Source: Dyadobacter sp. CY347 (GTDB taxonomy: Bacteria > Bacteroidota > Bacteroidia > Cytophagales > Spirosomataceae). Taken from it: a stretch of 64,000 bases of DNA. Under the pieces are notes generated by a model. It searched no databases, was not told where the DNA came from, and saw only the letters and a program-made list of their open reading frames with translations. This document shows, one piece after another, positions 26,778-35,194 of the stretch (position 1 is its first letter; each line of letters opens with the position of its first letter). The translations under genes and the position numbers were made by a program. The DNA lies in assembly GCF_021502655.1 (NCBI RefSeq), contig NZ_JAKFFT010000008.1, positions 1-64,000 of the forward strand, in the 5' to 3' direction.

Positions 26778-27047
26778 CTACCATTTAACCGTTGTTTCAC
26801 CAAGCTTGGTGATAAAAGTTACCACGCGCAGCTGATTTGCAATGTGCACGCGCATTTCCGGAGTTACATTATCTGAATCTTCCGAAAACAAAAAAGTTTC
26901 AACCAAAGTGTTTAGTGAGTTTACTATCTCAACGCTACTATCCCGTTGGAAAAATCCTTTAATTGTTTCATGCTGCTGAAATAGCAGTTGAGCCTCTGCT
27001 TCCGTAAAAGACCGTTGTTCATTGTTTAGGTTTGACTTGATAATCAT
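26778..27047 (-). CDS. Small protein of unknown function (89 aa)
   Basis: I do not recognise this family. The sequence (MIIKSNLNNEQRSFTEAEAQ... ending KLGETTVKW) is helical in character, with no cysteines, no signal and no membrane segment. It follows another small unknown gene on the same strand after a 63-nt gap. A palindromic element (27076-27092), identical in layout to one upstream of that neighbour, lies 29 nt before its start. The paired operators and gene size suggest a regulated two-gene module. Confidence 0.6.
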   Translation of the reverse strand: MIIKSNLNNEQRSFTEAEAQLLFQQHETIKGFFQRDSSVEIVNSLNTLVETFLFSEDSDNVTPEMRVHIANQLRVVTFITKLGETTVKW

Positions 27048-27075
27048 CTTTGATAGTGGTTATAGTTAATAATGA

Positions 27076-27092
27076 TGTAGGGAAATCTTACA
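27076..27092 (-). promoter_or_regulatory. Operator-like dyad, second copy
   Basis: TGTAGGGAAATCTTACA has the same 7-3-7 layout as the copy at 27337-27353, sharing 15 of 17 bases. It lies 29 nt upstream of the 89-residue gene. Two changes weaken the left arm. Confidence 0.5.
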
Positions 27093-27110
27093 AAACCTGA
27101 ACAAAAAAAT

Positions 27111-27320
27111 TTACTTTTTATAAGTCACTGAAATATTTACATCAAAACCATAACGCTCTAAAATGGAGATCATCCGCTTTTGAGATATGCCTTGTTTAAA
27201 TGTAAAACTTCGCCAAGCGCTTACCAATTCGCCTTTTTTCTCTTCCGGCGACAGGTTTTTGTAAACGTGTTCCAAAAACCAGGCAAATGCCTCCTCTATT
27301 GAGTTAAATGATTTTGACAT
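27111..27320 (-). CDS. Small protein of unknown function (69 aa)
   Basis: The unknown basic protein starts MSKSFNSIEEAFAWFLEHVYK. Its C-terminal half, SFTFKQGISQKRMISILERYGFDV, has the spacing of a short helix-turn-helix, so DNA or RNA binding is possible but unproven. It is the first gene of a probable two-gene unit. A perfect dyad (27337-27353) lies 16 nt upstream of the start, where an autorepressor would bind. Confidence 0.6.
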   Translation of the reverse strand: MSKSFNSIEEAFAWFLEHVYKNLSPEEKKGELVSAWRSFTFKQGISQKRMISILERYGFDVNISVTYKK

Positions 27321-27336
27321 TCAAAAGTAAAGTTTT

Positions 27337-27353
27337 TGTAAGAAAATCTTACA
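27337..27353 (-). promoter_or_regulatory. Operator-like perfect dyad, first copy
   Basis: TGTAAGA-AAA-TCTTACA is a perfect 7-bp inverted repeat with a 3-nt centre, just upstream of the 69-residue gene. A near copy stands before the following gene. Confidence 0.55.
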
Positions 27354-27403
27354 AGAAAGTTTAGATCTTTTTCAAATCTAGAAAAAGGACTTATAAAAAC
27401 TAT

Positions 27404-27433
27404 GATAAAAAATGAGGCCCCAACCGGAGCCTC
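27404..27433 (-). terminator. Terminator of tyrS
   Basis: On the minus strand GAGGC-T-CC pairs with GG-G-GCCTC around a 4-nt loop (27414-27433), followed by ATTTTTTATC. It lies about 60 nt beyond the tyrS stop. Confidence 0.75.
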
Positions 27434-27495
27434 GAATAAATTTAACTTTATAGCTAGAAACAGGTTACTCCTCCGGAATTTATTTGGTGAACTAA

Positions 27496-28797
27496 CTAAA
27501 CAACCCTAACCAAATGATTCTTCTTCCCTTTCGAAATCAGCAAAAACCGATTTTGCAGCAAACTGAAATCACTCAAAGCCTGCTCAGCAGAAGTGACTTT
27601 TACCTTATTAACACTAACCGCATTCTGCTGGATCGCTCTCCTAGCCTCACCTTTTGAAGCGTAAATTTCTGATTTTGTAACAGTCGAGATCAGGTCGGTA
27701 ATATTAGCCGTTTCGCTCCATTCTTGTTTTGAAATCTCAGTCTGCGGCACGCCTGCAAAGATTGTGTCGAATTCGTCGGCTTCGATGCTTTGCAATGTTT
27801 CCAATGTTGCTTTGCCGAATAACACTTCCGATGCTTTCAAAACAGTTTGATATGCACGTTCTGAGTGGATGCGGATTGTTAGTTCCGATGCCAATGCCTT
27901 TTGCATGATACGCAAATGTGGCTCGGCGGCGTGGCTGGTCTCTAATGCTTCAATTTCCTCTTTGTTTTTGAAAGAAAAAACCCGCAGATAACGCGGTAAA
28001 TCCTCATCGGACTGATTAAGCCAGAATTGATAGAATTCGTATGGAGACGTTTTCTCAGCGTCAAGCCAAATGTTTCCGCCTTCGCTCTTGCCGAATTTCG
28101 AGCCGTCAGATTTAGTTAAAAGCGGCGTTGTTAGTGCGTAGGCTTTGAAATAGCCTTCTTCGTCGCCTTCCTTGCGGCGGATGATTTCGGTGCCGGTTGT
28201 AATGTTGCCCCATTGATCGGAGCCGCCCATTTGCAAGCGGATATTCTTGTTTTTGTATAAATGATAAAAATCGTAGCCTTGCAGCAATTGGTAAGAAAAC
28301 TCAGTAAATGAAATGCCCGTTTCCAGACGCTTTTTAACTGAATCTTTGGACATCATGTAATTGACGCTCAAAAATTTACCTGCCTCGCGTAGGAATTGAA
28401 GAAAGCCAATGTCCTTGAACCAATCATAATTATTGACCATCTCAGCCGAATTCTCACCACAGTCAAAATCCAGGAATTGTTCCAATTGCTTGCGAATGCC
28501 TTCCTGGTTGATACGCAATGTGTCTTCATCCAAAAATGACCGTTCCGAAGCCTTAAATGACGGATCGCCGATCATTCCGGTTGCACCGCCAATCAATGCA
28601 AAAGGCTTGTGGCCTGCACGTTGGAAGTGAACGAGCAGCATAATTGTTGCCAGGTTGCCGATGTGCAGAGAAGATGCCGTGGGATCGAAACCGATATAAC
28701 CGGCCGTCATTCCTTTCTGCAGTTGCTCGTGCGTTCCCGGCATCATATCATGAAGCATTCCGCGCCAGCGCAGTTCTTCAACAAAATCAATTGTCAT
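27496..28797 (-). CDS. tyrS: Tyrosine--tRNA ligase
   Basis: This 433-residue class I aminoacyl-tRNA synthetase charges tRNA-Tyr. It has the HIGH-type motif SSLHIGN (42-48), the tyrosine-pocket segment YQLLQGYDFYHL with QMGGSDQWGN, and the KMSKS-type loop KFGKSEGG. A C-terminal S4 RNA-binding domain follows (SKGEARRAIQQNAVSVN). The length is normal for TyrS. A dyad overlapping a -7 box lies 35-59 nt upstream. Confidence 0.97.
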   Translation of the reverse strand: MTIDFVEELRWRGMLHDMMPGTHEQLQKGMTAGYIGFDPTASSLHIGNLATIMLLVHFQRAGHKPFALIGGATGMIGDPSFKASERSFLDEDTLRINQEGIRKQLEQFLDFDCGENSAEMVNNYDWFKDIGFLQFLREAGKFLSVNYMMSKDSVKKRLETGISFTEFSYQLLQGYDFYHLYKNKNIRLQMGGSDQWGNITTGTEIIRRKEGDEEGYFKAYALTTPLLTKSDGSKFGKSEGGNIWLDAEKTSPYEFYQFWLNQSDEDLPRYLRVFSFKNKEEIEALETSHAAEPHLRIMQKALASELTIRIHSERAYQTVLKASEVLFGKATLETLQSIEADEFDTIFAGVPQTEISKQEWSETANITDLISTVTKSEIYASKGEARRAIQQNAVSVNKVKVTSAEQALSDFSLLQNRFLLISKGKKNHLVRVV

Positions 28798-28831
28798 TAT
28801 AAATGGTGTTTCTTATTTCAAAATCGAAGCG

Positions 28832-28856
28832 CAAAGGTAAACGTTATCGGTTTACC
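28832..28856 (-). promoter_or_regulatory. tyrS -7 box overlapped by a dyad
   Basis: TACCTTTG (28839-28832, minus strand) fits TAnnTTTG. The dyad GGTAAAC-N7-GTTTACC (28836-28856) overlaps it, so a repressor bound there would block transcription. There is no clear TTG at the right distance. Confidence 0.4.
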
Positions 28857-28916
28857 GGGAAAGTGCCTATTTTAGCATGATTAAAAGATTTTCCTGCATT
28901 CAAACCTCACATACTA

Positions 28917-30689
28917 ATGATCAGAAACATTTTACTAGCCATTTGCTGCACATTATTCGCCGCCACTTTTCTGCCTTCCTCTGCCCAAACGACCTATTGT
29001 AATCCGATGGACATTGATTACAAATACAATTTTGAGCAGTTGAACGAAAAAATCAGTTACCGCTCCGGTGCTGATCCGGTGATCATTAACCATAAAGTTT
29101 CGGGCAAAGGGAGTGATTATTACATGTTTGTGACCATTCAGGGCGGTTACTGGCATTCCAAAGACATGATTAATTGGAAATATCTGACGGCAAATCGTTG
29201 GCCGTTCGAGGATATGTGTGCACCGGCGGCGGTTTCTGTTCGTGACACACTTTTTTTGTTTCAGTCCACTTTCGAATCGCGTCCCATTCTTTATTCCGTT
29301 GCGCCGGAAAAAGCCATTTGGGAGTTTTATAACCGCTGGACGCCGCGCTTGCCGAAAGACATTGGCCCTTGGGACCCAGCCATTTATCATGACCCGGATA
29401 CAGACAGGTGGTTCATGTATTGGGGTTCGTCGAATGTCTATCCAATTTTCGGCGCGGAGCTGGACCATAGCAAAAAGCTGGCTTTCAAAGATCAATACAA
29501 GGCCATGTTTTGGTTAAATCAATACGAACACGGCTGGGAACGCTTCGGCCCAAACCATTCCGATCCCTTCAAACCATTTACCGAAGGCGCCTGGATGACC
29601 AAGCATAATGGCAAATATTACCTGCAATACGGTGCGCCAGGCACGGAATATAATGTTTATGCCAACGGCACTTACGTCGGCGACGATCCGCTCGGGCCGT
29701 TCACTTATGCCCCGTACAACCCAGTTTCCTACAAGCCCGGCGGCTTCGCGACCGGGGCGGGGCATGGAAATACATTTGAGGATCATTATGGCAATTACTG
29801 GAACACCGGAACATCTTGGATCGGCTACAATTGGGGCATGGAAAGAAGGATCGTGAGATATGCAGCCGGGTTTGACAAAGACGGCCAAATGTTCGCCAAC
29901 ACCAGATTTGGTGATTTCCCGCACAAGATGACAACTAAAAAGTGGGAAGGAAAAGGCGATGAATTGTTCACAGGCTGGATGCTGCTCTCTTACAAAAAGC
30001 CGGTTACAGCATCATCCGTCATGGACACTATGTCCGCCGCAAAAATCACAGACGAAAATCCAAGAACATTCTGGGTCGCCAAACAAAACAAACCAGGCGA
30101 AACGCTTACCATTGATCTCCAAAAAGAGCAGGAAATTAAAGCTGTACAGGTAAATTATTCAGATTACAAATCAGACATTTTTGATAACAAACCAGAAGTC
30201 GTCTATACACAATTCAAAATTCTGACTTCTATTGATGGCAAGAAATGGGACGTTGTAAGCGACCTCACGAACGAGCCCAAACGCGACCGTCCATGCGCTT
30301 ACATTGAGCTTTCAAAACCTTTAAAAGCGCGTTATGTCCGCTATGAGCACATTTACGTTGCTTCACCCAATTTAGCAATTAGTGAATTCAGAGTTTTTGG
30401 GAATGGCTTTGGCAAAGCGCCGCAGACGCCTGCAAGCTTCACCGCGATTCGTCAGAAAGACACAAGAAATGCAGATTTGAAATGGGAGAAAGTGCCGGGA
30501 GTGATTGGTTATAATGTGCTTTGGGGCATTGCGCCAGATAAATTATATCAGACTTACCAATTTTGGAATGATGAGCCTAATACATTTGAGTTGAGGGCTT
30601 TGAATGTTGGTGTCCCGTATTATTTTGCTATTGAGGCTTTTAATGAGAATGGTGTTTCTAAGATGAGTGAGGTTGTGAGCGTGAAGTGA
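28917..30689 (+). CDS. Secreted GH43-like beta-propeller protein with discoidin and FnIII domains
   Basis: The 590-residue protein has a signal peptide (to about SSAQ, residue 24). A five-bladed propeller of glycoside hydrolase family 43 type follows, with the expected acidic triad D53 (SGADPVII), D153 (GPWDPAIYHD) and E223 (FTEGAWMTKHNG). Then come an F5/8-type C (discoidin, CBM32-like) domain (about 365-495, ending ISEFRVFGNG) and a C-terminal fibronectin III domain (about 500-590). GH43 enzymes remove arabinose or xylose residues; the exact substrate is unknown. It stands outside any SusCD locus. Confidence 0.85.
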   Translation: MIRNILLAICCTLFAATFLPSSAQTTYCNPMDIDYKYNFEQLNEKISYRSGADPVIINHKVSGKGSDYYMFVTIQGGYWHSKDMINWKYLTANRWPFEDMCAPAAVSVRDTLFLFQSTFESRPILYSVAPEKAIWEFYNRWTPRLPKDIGPWDPAIYHDPDTDRWFMYWGSSNVYPIFGAELDHSKKLAFKDQYKAMFWLNQYEHGWERFGPNHSDPFKPFTEGAWMTKHNGKYYLQYGAPGTEYNVYANGTYVGDDPLGPFTYAPYNPVSYKPGGFATGAGHGNTFEDHYGNYWNTGTSWIGYNWGMERRIVRYAAGFDKDGQMFANTRFGDFPHKMTTKKWEGKGDELFTGWMLLSYKKPVTASSVMDTMSAAKITDENPRTFWVAKQNKPGETLTIDLQKEQEIKAVQVNYSDYKSDIFDNKPEVVYTQFKILTSIDGKKWDVVSDLTNEPKRDRPCAYIELSKPLKARYVRYEHIYVASPNLAISEFRVFGNGFGKAPQTPASFTAIRQKDTRNADLKWEKVPGVIGYNVLWGIAPDKLYQTYQFWNDEPNTFELRALNVGVPYYFAIEAFNENGVSKMSEVVSVK

Positions 30690-30706
30690 TTTGCTAGCTA
30701 ACCAAA

Positions 30707-31972
30707 TCAATCCTTACGCCACAACAACGAAGAATCCCCATAACTCAAAAACCGGTAATCCTTCTGCAACGCCTCAGCGTAAATGCGCTTCCAATCTTGT
30801 CCCGTGAAAGCAGCGACTAATAAAATTAAAGTGGAGCCTGGCTGATGGAAATTGGTTACTATGCCTTTACAGAGACGAAATTCGTAGCCTGGAAAGATGA
30901 AGATTTCTGTTTCGCCGAAAATATGGTCCATGTTTCGCTCCTCCATGAAAGCCAGAATTGAACGCAATGCTTCGCTTGCAGATGGAAGATCCTTTTCGGC
31001 AAACGGATAGGGATATAGCTTCTCAATGAAAAATTCCGTTGTCTCCTGGCGAAAAAGCTTTACGCCGAACCAGTATAAGCTTTCCAGAGACCGCAAGGAC
31101 GTGGTTCCGACCGGAACGATCGTTTCCAGATTTTCCAGCAGATCATTAATCAGTTGCTTAGTAAAAACAACCTGCTCAGAATGCATTCTATGCTCCGTTA
31201 CAGAAGTGACTTTGATAGGCTGAAACGTTCCTGCGCCCACATGCAATGTCAGAAATGAACGCTTTACGCCTTTTGATTCCAGTTTCTCAAAAATATTCTG
31301 CGTGAAGTGCAGGCCAGCAGTGGGAGCTGCCACGGCTCCGTCATGATGCGCGTAAACGGTTTGGTAAGTTTCAGAATCACGCTCTTCGGTGTCGCGGTTC
31401 AGGTAAGGCGGCAATGGAATCTCGCCGAGTGCTTTTACAATATCTAAAAACACAAAGTCACCATCCCAGGTTAAGCGAACCAGATTTTGATCATAATCTT
31501 CATAATTAACGCTTAAACTAACTTGCTGACCAGTGATTTCAATGTTCGTGGTTAGCTTATCCGCTAATTTCCAGCGCTTTTTGTTGCCAATCATACATTC
31601 CCAAACGCAGGAATGCCTGACCAGCATTGCATCATTAATAACGCGCGTCGGAAGCTCAGGATGGAGCAGCAAAACCTCTATTACAGCGCCGGTTTCTTTT
31701 TTGAAATAAGCCCTTGCAGGGATTACTTTGGTGTCATTGAAAACGAGAAGCGTTTTGGCTGGCAGGTTTTCGGGAAGGTCGCTGAACTGCTTATGCGCAA
31801 TCTCACCGTCTTTATAAATCATCAGCTTTGAATGATCGCGCTGTTCCAACGGATATTTTGCGATTTTTTCGTCGGGCAGATCGTAAATGTAATCTTCCAG
31901 ACGAATCGATTCTGCGGCTTTAAACCAATTGCTTTGCAAACTTTCCGTGCTCCCGTTTTCTCCTTCCTTCAT
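30707..31972 (-). CDS. queA: tRNA preQ1(34) S-adenosylmethionine ribosyltransferase-isomerase
   Basis: QueA transfers the ribosyl part of SAM to preQ1 in tRNA, a late step of queuosine synthesis. The 421-residue protein carries LLVFNDTKVIPAR, PTAGLHFT, TLHVGAGTFQPI, GTTSLRSLES and TNFHQPGSTL, all family hallmarks. It is longer than the usual 340-360 residues, with about 20 extra N-terminal residues (MKEGENGSTESLQSNW...) and further insertions. It follows a membrane-protein gene after 11 nt, probably in one operon. Confidence 0.9.
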   Translation of the reverse strand: MKEGENGSTESLQSNWFKAAESIRLEDYIYDLPDEKIAKYPLEQRDHSKLMIYKDGEIAHKQFSDLPENLPAKTLLVFNDTKVIPARAYFKKETGAVIEVLLLHPELPTRVINDAMLVRHSCVWECMIGNKKRWKLADKLTTNIEITGQQVSLSVNYEDYDQNLVRLTWDGDFVFLDIVKALGEIPLPPYLNRDTEERDSETYQTVYAHHDGAVAAPTAGLHFTQNIFEKLESKGVKRSFLTLHVGAGTFQPIKVTSVTEHRMHSEQVVFTKQLINDLLENLETIVPVGTTSLRSLESLYWFGVKLFRQETTEFFIEKLYPYPFAEKDLPSASEALRSILAFMEERNMDHIFGETEIFIFPGYEFRLCKGIVTNFHQPGSTLILLVAAFTGQDWKRIYAEALQKDYRFLSYGDSSLLWRKD

Positions 31973-31983
31973 CCCGTTTTAAC

Positions 31984-32496
31984 TTATAATTTATCCTCAG
32001 GAGCAGGCGTCCACAAAAGCCGTAGTGGCAATAGGAAAATGATAACCATCAGGCCTATACCCACATAATACAACCACGAAAAATCAAAAACATCCAACTT
32101 GTATTGCTGACTGTTGATCGTGGCCAATGCGAAGAGACTGAATCCGATAATCGTATTGATAACGGCAACGAGACAAAAAAGCCAGTTGGTAAGGTGCTCA
32201 TTCAGAGCTTCGCGGTGCTGTGCCCAGACTTTCTTGTTCAAAATAGGCAAATGCATCGGATCCACTTTCGGGATATGTCTTGCTAAGCCCGTTATCAGCA
32301 CATTATTCAAAAGAAACAAACCCATGATAATGTAAAAAATATGTTCTTTTTCCAGATATTTTTCAGCCAGCCCGTTGTCTGAAAAATCCACGGCAACCGT
32401 TTGCGGAAAAACCGAATAAGTCCATACCAGTGCCCCGATAACCAGCAGAAGGGACATCCAACGCCATACTTTTATAACAAATGTTGTAACTTTCAT
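31984..32496 (-). CDS. Four-helix membrane protein of unknown function
   Basis: This 170-residue protein has four hydrophobic segments (about 10-27, 52-70, 100-122, 140-160). The region after helix 1 (FPQTVAVDFSDNGLAEKYLEKEH) recalls DUF1648-type proteins, but the match is weak. It lies 11 nt upstream of queA and probably heads that operon. No function can be assigned. Confidence 0.75.
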   Translation of the reverse strand: MKVTTFVIKVWRWMSLLLVIGALVWTYSVFPQTVAVDFSDNGLAEKYLEKEHIFYIIMGLFLLNNVLITGLARHIPKVDPMHLPILNKKVWAQHREALNEHLTNWLFCLVAVINTIIGFSLFALATINSQQYKLDVFDFSWLYYVGIGLMVIIFLLPLRLLWTPAPEDKL

Positions 32497-32543
32497 GAAT
32501 CAGGAACCTCCAAAAGGTTTTTTCGCCATAGTAAATTTGGGTG

Positions 32544-32551
32544 CAAAATTA
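32544..32551 (-). promoter_or_regulatory. -7 box for the membrane protein/queA operon
   Basis: TAATTTTG on the minus strand is an exact TAnnTTTG match 47 nt upstream of the membrane-protein start. Another exact box (TAAATTTG, 32532-32539) faces the other way beside it. No TTG stands at the right distance. Confidence 0.35.
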
Positions 32552-32642
32552 GGTTGGGGAGTTTCTAAAACCTAATTGGGAATGTTAATGATTCAGCTTT
32601 TTAAAGAAGTAGACTTGATTCTCTTCTCAACTGAAATCTTGA

Positions 32643-32650
32643 TATATTTG
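32643..32650 (+). promoter_or_regulatory. -7 box ahead of the PIN toxin-antitoxin pair
   Basis: TATATTTG matches TAnnTTTG exactly and lies 17 nt before the antitoxin start, a usual distance. The nearest upstream TTG is 25 nt away, further than normal. Confidence 0.35.
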
Positions 32651-32667
32651 AAATAAAATGATTTGCC

Positions 32668-32910
32668 ATGAAAACGACCCATCACACAGCAGGGCTTAAT
32701 GAAATCCAAATTGGCCTTCTCAGAATGTTTGACCGAAAAATTCCGGATGAAGATGTTCTGGAAATCAAAAAGATCATTGTAAAGCATCTTGGGAAAAAAC
32801 TGTTTGACGAAGTGGATAAGGTCGTGCAAGAAAAAGGGATTTCTGCTTCAGACTATGAAAAGTTGGAATCAAATGATTTGAGATCCAAATCAGGCGAGGC
32901 GCATGAGTAA
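32668..32910 (+). CDS. Probable antitoxin of a PIN-domain toxin
   Basis: This 80-residue protein (MKTTHHTAGLNEIQIGLLRMF... ending GEAHE) contains GLNEIQIGLLRMFDRKIPDEDVLEIKKIIVKHL, a pattern seen in small proteins encoded just ahead of PIN toxins in Bacteroidota. The stop overlaps the start of the PIN gene by 8 nt. It should bind and neutralise the toxin; no DNA-binding domain is obvious. The role is inferred from position and size. Confidence 0.75.
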   Translation: MKTTHHTAGLNEIQIGLLRMFDRKIPDEDVLEIKKIIVKHLGKKLFDEVDKVVQEKGISASDYEKLESNDLRSKSGEAHE

Positions 32911-33340
32911 ACTGAGTGTGGTCATTGATACAAATGTCTTGATTAAGACCATTAAAAGAACAAATTTTGAATTCTTCCTTTACCAATCGTTCGAAGCAGA
33001 AGCTTTTGATTGGATCGTCAGCACAAGTGTTTTAGATGAATATGAAGAAAAACTGACTGAATTCTATTCTCAGAAAACGGCACAACTCGTCCTTGAAATT
33101 CTCTGCACCGCTAGTAACGTTATTTTCGCAGAACCTCATTTTCGATGGAATTTAATTGAAGATGATCCTGATGATAACAAGTTTTCAGATCTCGCAATAT
33201 CCGCTAATGCCACTTGCTTGGTTACATTCGACAAGCATTTTGAAATTTTCAAAAACACTGACTTCCCAAGATTGTCGATTTTGAATCCAAAACAATTTTA
33301 CACCCTACTTTCAGATGAGGGAGTGAATCTAAAATTTTAA
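32903..33340 (+). CDS. PIN-domain toxin (putative ribonuclease)
   Basis: The 145-residue PIN_3-type protein has VVIDTNVLI (first acidic residue D9), STSVLDEYEEKL (E/D pair), and DDPDDNKFSDLAISANA with later catalytic aspartates, then VTFDKHF. These supply the acidic cluster that binds Mg2+ in this RNase fold. With the upstream gene it forms a type II toxin-antitoxin pair. All acidic positions are intact. The adenosyltransferase gene follows after only 4 nt. Confidence 0.87.
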   Translation: MSKLSVVIDTNVLIKTIKRTNFEFFLYQSFEAEAFDWIVSTSVLDEYEEKLTEFYSQKTAQLVLEILCTASNVIFAEPHFRWNLIEDDPDDNKFSDLAISANATCLVTFDKHFEIFKNTDFPRLSILNPKQFYTLLSDEGVNLKF

Positions 33341-33344
33341 TACA

Positions 33345-33905
33345 ATGAAAATATACACCAAAACAGGTGACCGAGGCACTACGTCGTTGATCGGCGGGAC
33401 GCGGTTGAGTAAGGCGCATGTGCGGATTGATGCTTATGGGACTGTGGATGAGCTGAATAGTTATATTGGCATGCTGCGGGATCAGCCTGTGAATGCACAG
33501 CGGCGGGATCTTTTGAAGGAAATCCAGGACCGGCTTTTTACGATTGGGTCGCATTTGGCTTCTGAGTCGGATCAAGTGAAGCGGGTTTTGCCGGATTTAT
33601 TGGAAGATGACGTAACGCTGCTGGAAACGGAAATGGATGTGATTGATTCGCAAATTCCACCTTTAAGAGCATTTGTTTTGCCAGGCGGGCACCAATCGGT
33701 TTCGTTTGGCCACATTGCCCGCACAGTTTGCCGCCGTGCGGAGCGTGCGGTGATCCATTTGCAGCAGGGCGAGGAGGTTGAGGATATTGTGATCCGCTAT
33801 CTTAACAGGCTTTCTGATTACTTGTTTATGCTCTGCCGCGCCATGACCTACGAGCTGGAAATTGAGGAAGTTACGTGGAAACCCAGGGTTACTCCGAAAA
33901 TTTAA
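33345..33905 (+). CDS. Corrinoid (cob(I)alamin) adenosyltransferase, PduO type
   Basis: This 186-residue enzyme transfers the adenosyl group of ATP to cob(I)alamin to make adenosylcobalamin. It has the N-terminal ATP motif TKTGDRGTTSLIGG (5-18), RIDAYGTVDELNS and the C-terminal RAERAVIHL and YLNRLSDYLFMLCR. It lies 4 nt after the PIN toxin gene and may be co-transcribed with it, which is an odd pairing. A BtuB-like receptor occurs 21 kb away. Confidence 0.94.
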   Translation: MKIYTKTGDRGTTSLIGGTRLSKAHVRIDAYGTVDELNSYIGMLRDQPVNAQRRDLLKEIQDRLFTIGSHLASESDQVKRVLPDLLEDDVTLLETEMDVIDSQIPPLRAFVLPGGHQSVSFGHIARTVCRRAERAVIHLQQGEEVEDIVIRYLNRLSDYLFMLCRAMTYELEIEEVTWKPRVTPKI

Positions 33906-34017
33906 TTGTTATACTAAATATCTGTTGATTATTGATTTATTTTTTTAAATTGCGGGACTTAAGAAAGACGCAAAACTTCCTTAAAAAACAATATCCGCAA
34001 TCTAAATTTTAGGCATT

Positions 34018-35085
34018 ATGACAGCCGACACGTTGCAAATAGAGGTTCAGCAGACAACAAATTCACGTTTGCAAGAGGTTGATTTCAACAATCTCGTTTT
34101 TGGCCGGAACATCTCCGACCACATGTTTATCGCCGAATATCGCGAAGGCCAATGGCAAGACCTGCGCATTGTCCCTTACGGTGACCTTTCGCTAAGCCCT
34201 GCAACCGCTGCACTGCATTACGGCCAGGCTATTTTTGAGGGCATGAAAGCCTATAAAAGTGCAGAAGGTGAAGTGCTTCTTTTCCGCGCTATCGACAACT
34301 GGAAACGACTGAATAAATCGGCAGAACGCCTTTGCATGCCCACAATCCCGGAAGAAGTCTTCATGAGCGGGCTTACAGAATTGCTTCGTCAGGATGCGGA
34401 TTGGGTGCCATCGCAAGAGGGCTGCTCGCTATATATTCGCCCGTATATGTTCGCTACGGACCCATATATTGGTGTAAAACCATCTGATTCTTACTACTTT
34501 ATCATATTCACAAGCCCGGTTGGCACATATTATGCAAAACCGCCGCGCGTGAAAGTGGAAACGCATTTTATCCGTGCCGCCGAAGGTGGTGTGGGTGCAA
34601 CCAAATGTGCTGGAAACTACGCTGGTTCACTTTATCCGGCAAAACTGGCGCAGCAGGAAGGCTATGATCAATTGATCTGGACGGATGCTCGTGAGCATGC
34701 CTACATTGAAGAATCGGGAACGATGAACATTATGTTCATTTTGGATGGGAAATTGGTTACGCCTTATGTTTCTGAAACAACTTTGGACGGCATTACGCGC
34801 AAAAGCATTGTCGCCATTGCACAACATTGGGGCATTCCGGTGGAAGAGCGTCGGGTAAGTGTAAAAGAAATTGTTGATGGCCTGAAAGACGGAAGTCTGG
34901 AAGCTGCATTTGGCGCTGGAACGGCGGTTGTTATTTCTCCATTTGCGTCCATCGCTTATGAAGGCGTCGATTACCCACTTCCGGAGATCAAAGAAGATTC
35001 ATTTGTAAATAAGGTGAAGCGTTACCTGACCGATTTACGTACTGGCAAGGAAGAAGATACATTCGGCTGGATGCTGAAAGTCTAG
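34018..35085 (+). CDS. ilvE: Branched-chain amino acid aminotransferase
   Basis: This 355-residue fold-type IV PLP enzyme is of the BCAT type. It has LHYGQAIFEGMKAY (67-80), the PLP lysine K196 in TKCAGNYAGSLYPAK, and ESGTMNIMFI. It performs the last step of Leu/Ile/Val synthesis or the first of their breakdown, in the cytoplasm. Its size and motifs are those of the longer, eukaryote-like BCAT group. It is a single-gene unit ended by a hairpin pair. Confidence 0.95.
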   Translation: MTADTLQIEVQQTTNSRLQEVDFNNLVFGRNISDHMFIAEYREGQWQDLRIVPYGDLSLSPATAALHYGQAIFEGMKAYKSAEGEVLLFRAIDNWKRLNKSAERLCMPTIPEEVFMSGLTELLRQDADWVPSQEGCSLYIRPYMFATDPYIGVKPSDSYYFIIFTSPVGTYYAKPPRVKVETHFIRAAEGGVGATKCAGNYAGSLYPAKLAQQEGYDQLIWTDAREHAYIEESGTMNIMFILDGKLVTPYVSETTLDGITRKSIVAIAQHWGIPVEERRVSVKEIVDGLKDGSLEAAFGAGTAVVISPFASIAYEGVDYPLPEIKEDSFVNKVKRYLTDLRTGKEEDTFGWMLKV

Positions 35086-35096
35086 TTTTTAGAATT

Positions 35097-35190
35097 CAAA
35101 GTTGAAAGTGATTTCAACTTTGCGTTTAACAGCCAAAAGTTCAGAGTTAAAGGTTTGAACAACTTTAAACTCTGAACTTTTGGCTTTTTT
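35097..35190 (+). terminator. Tandem hairpins ending ilvE
   Basis: A perfect 11-bp hairpin (35097-35107 with 35112-35122, no T-run) is followed by a long one (35131-35152 with about 35163-35185, one bulge). The second runs into TTTTTT. It also separates ilvE from the convergent araC-type gene. Confidence 0.85.
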
Positions 35191-35194
35191 ACCC

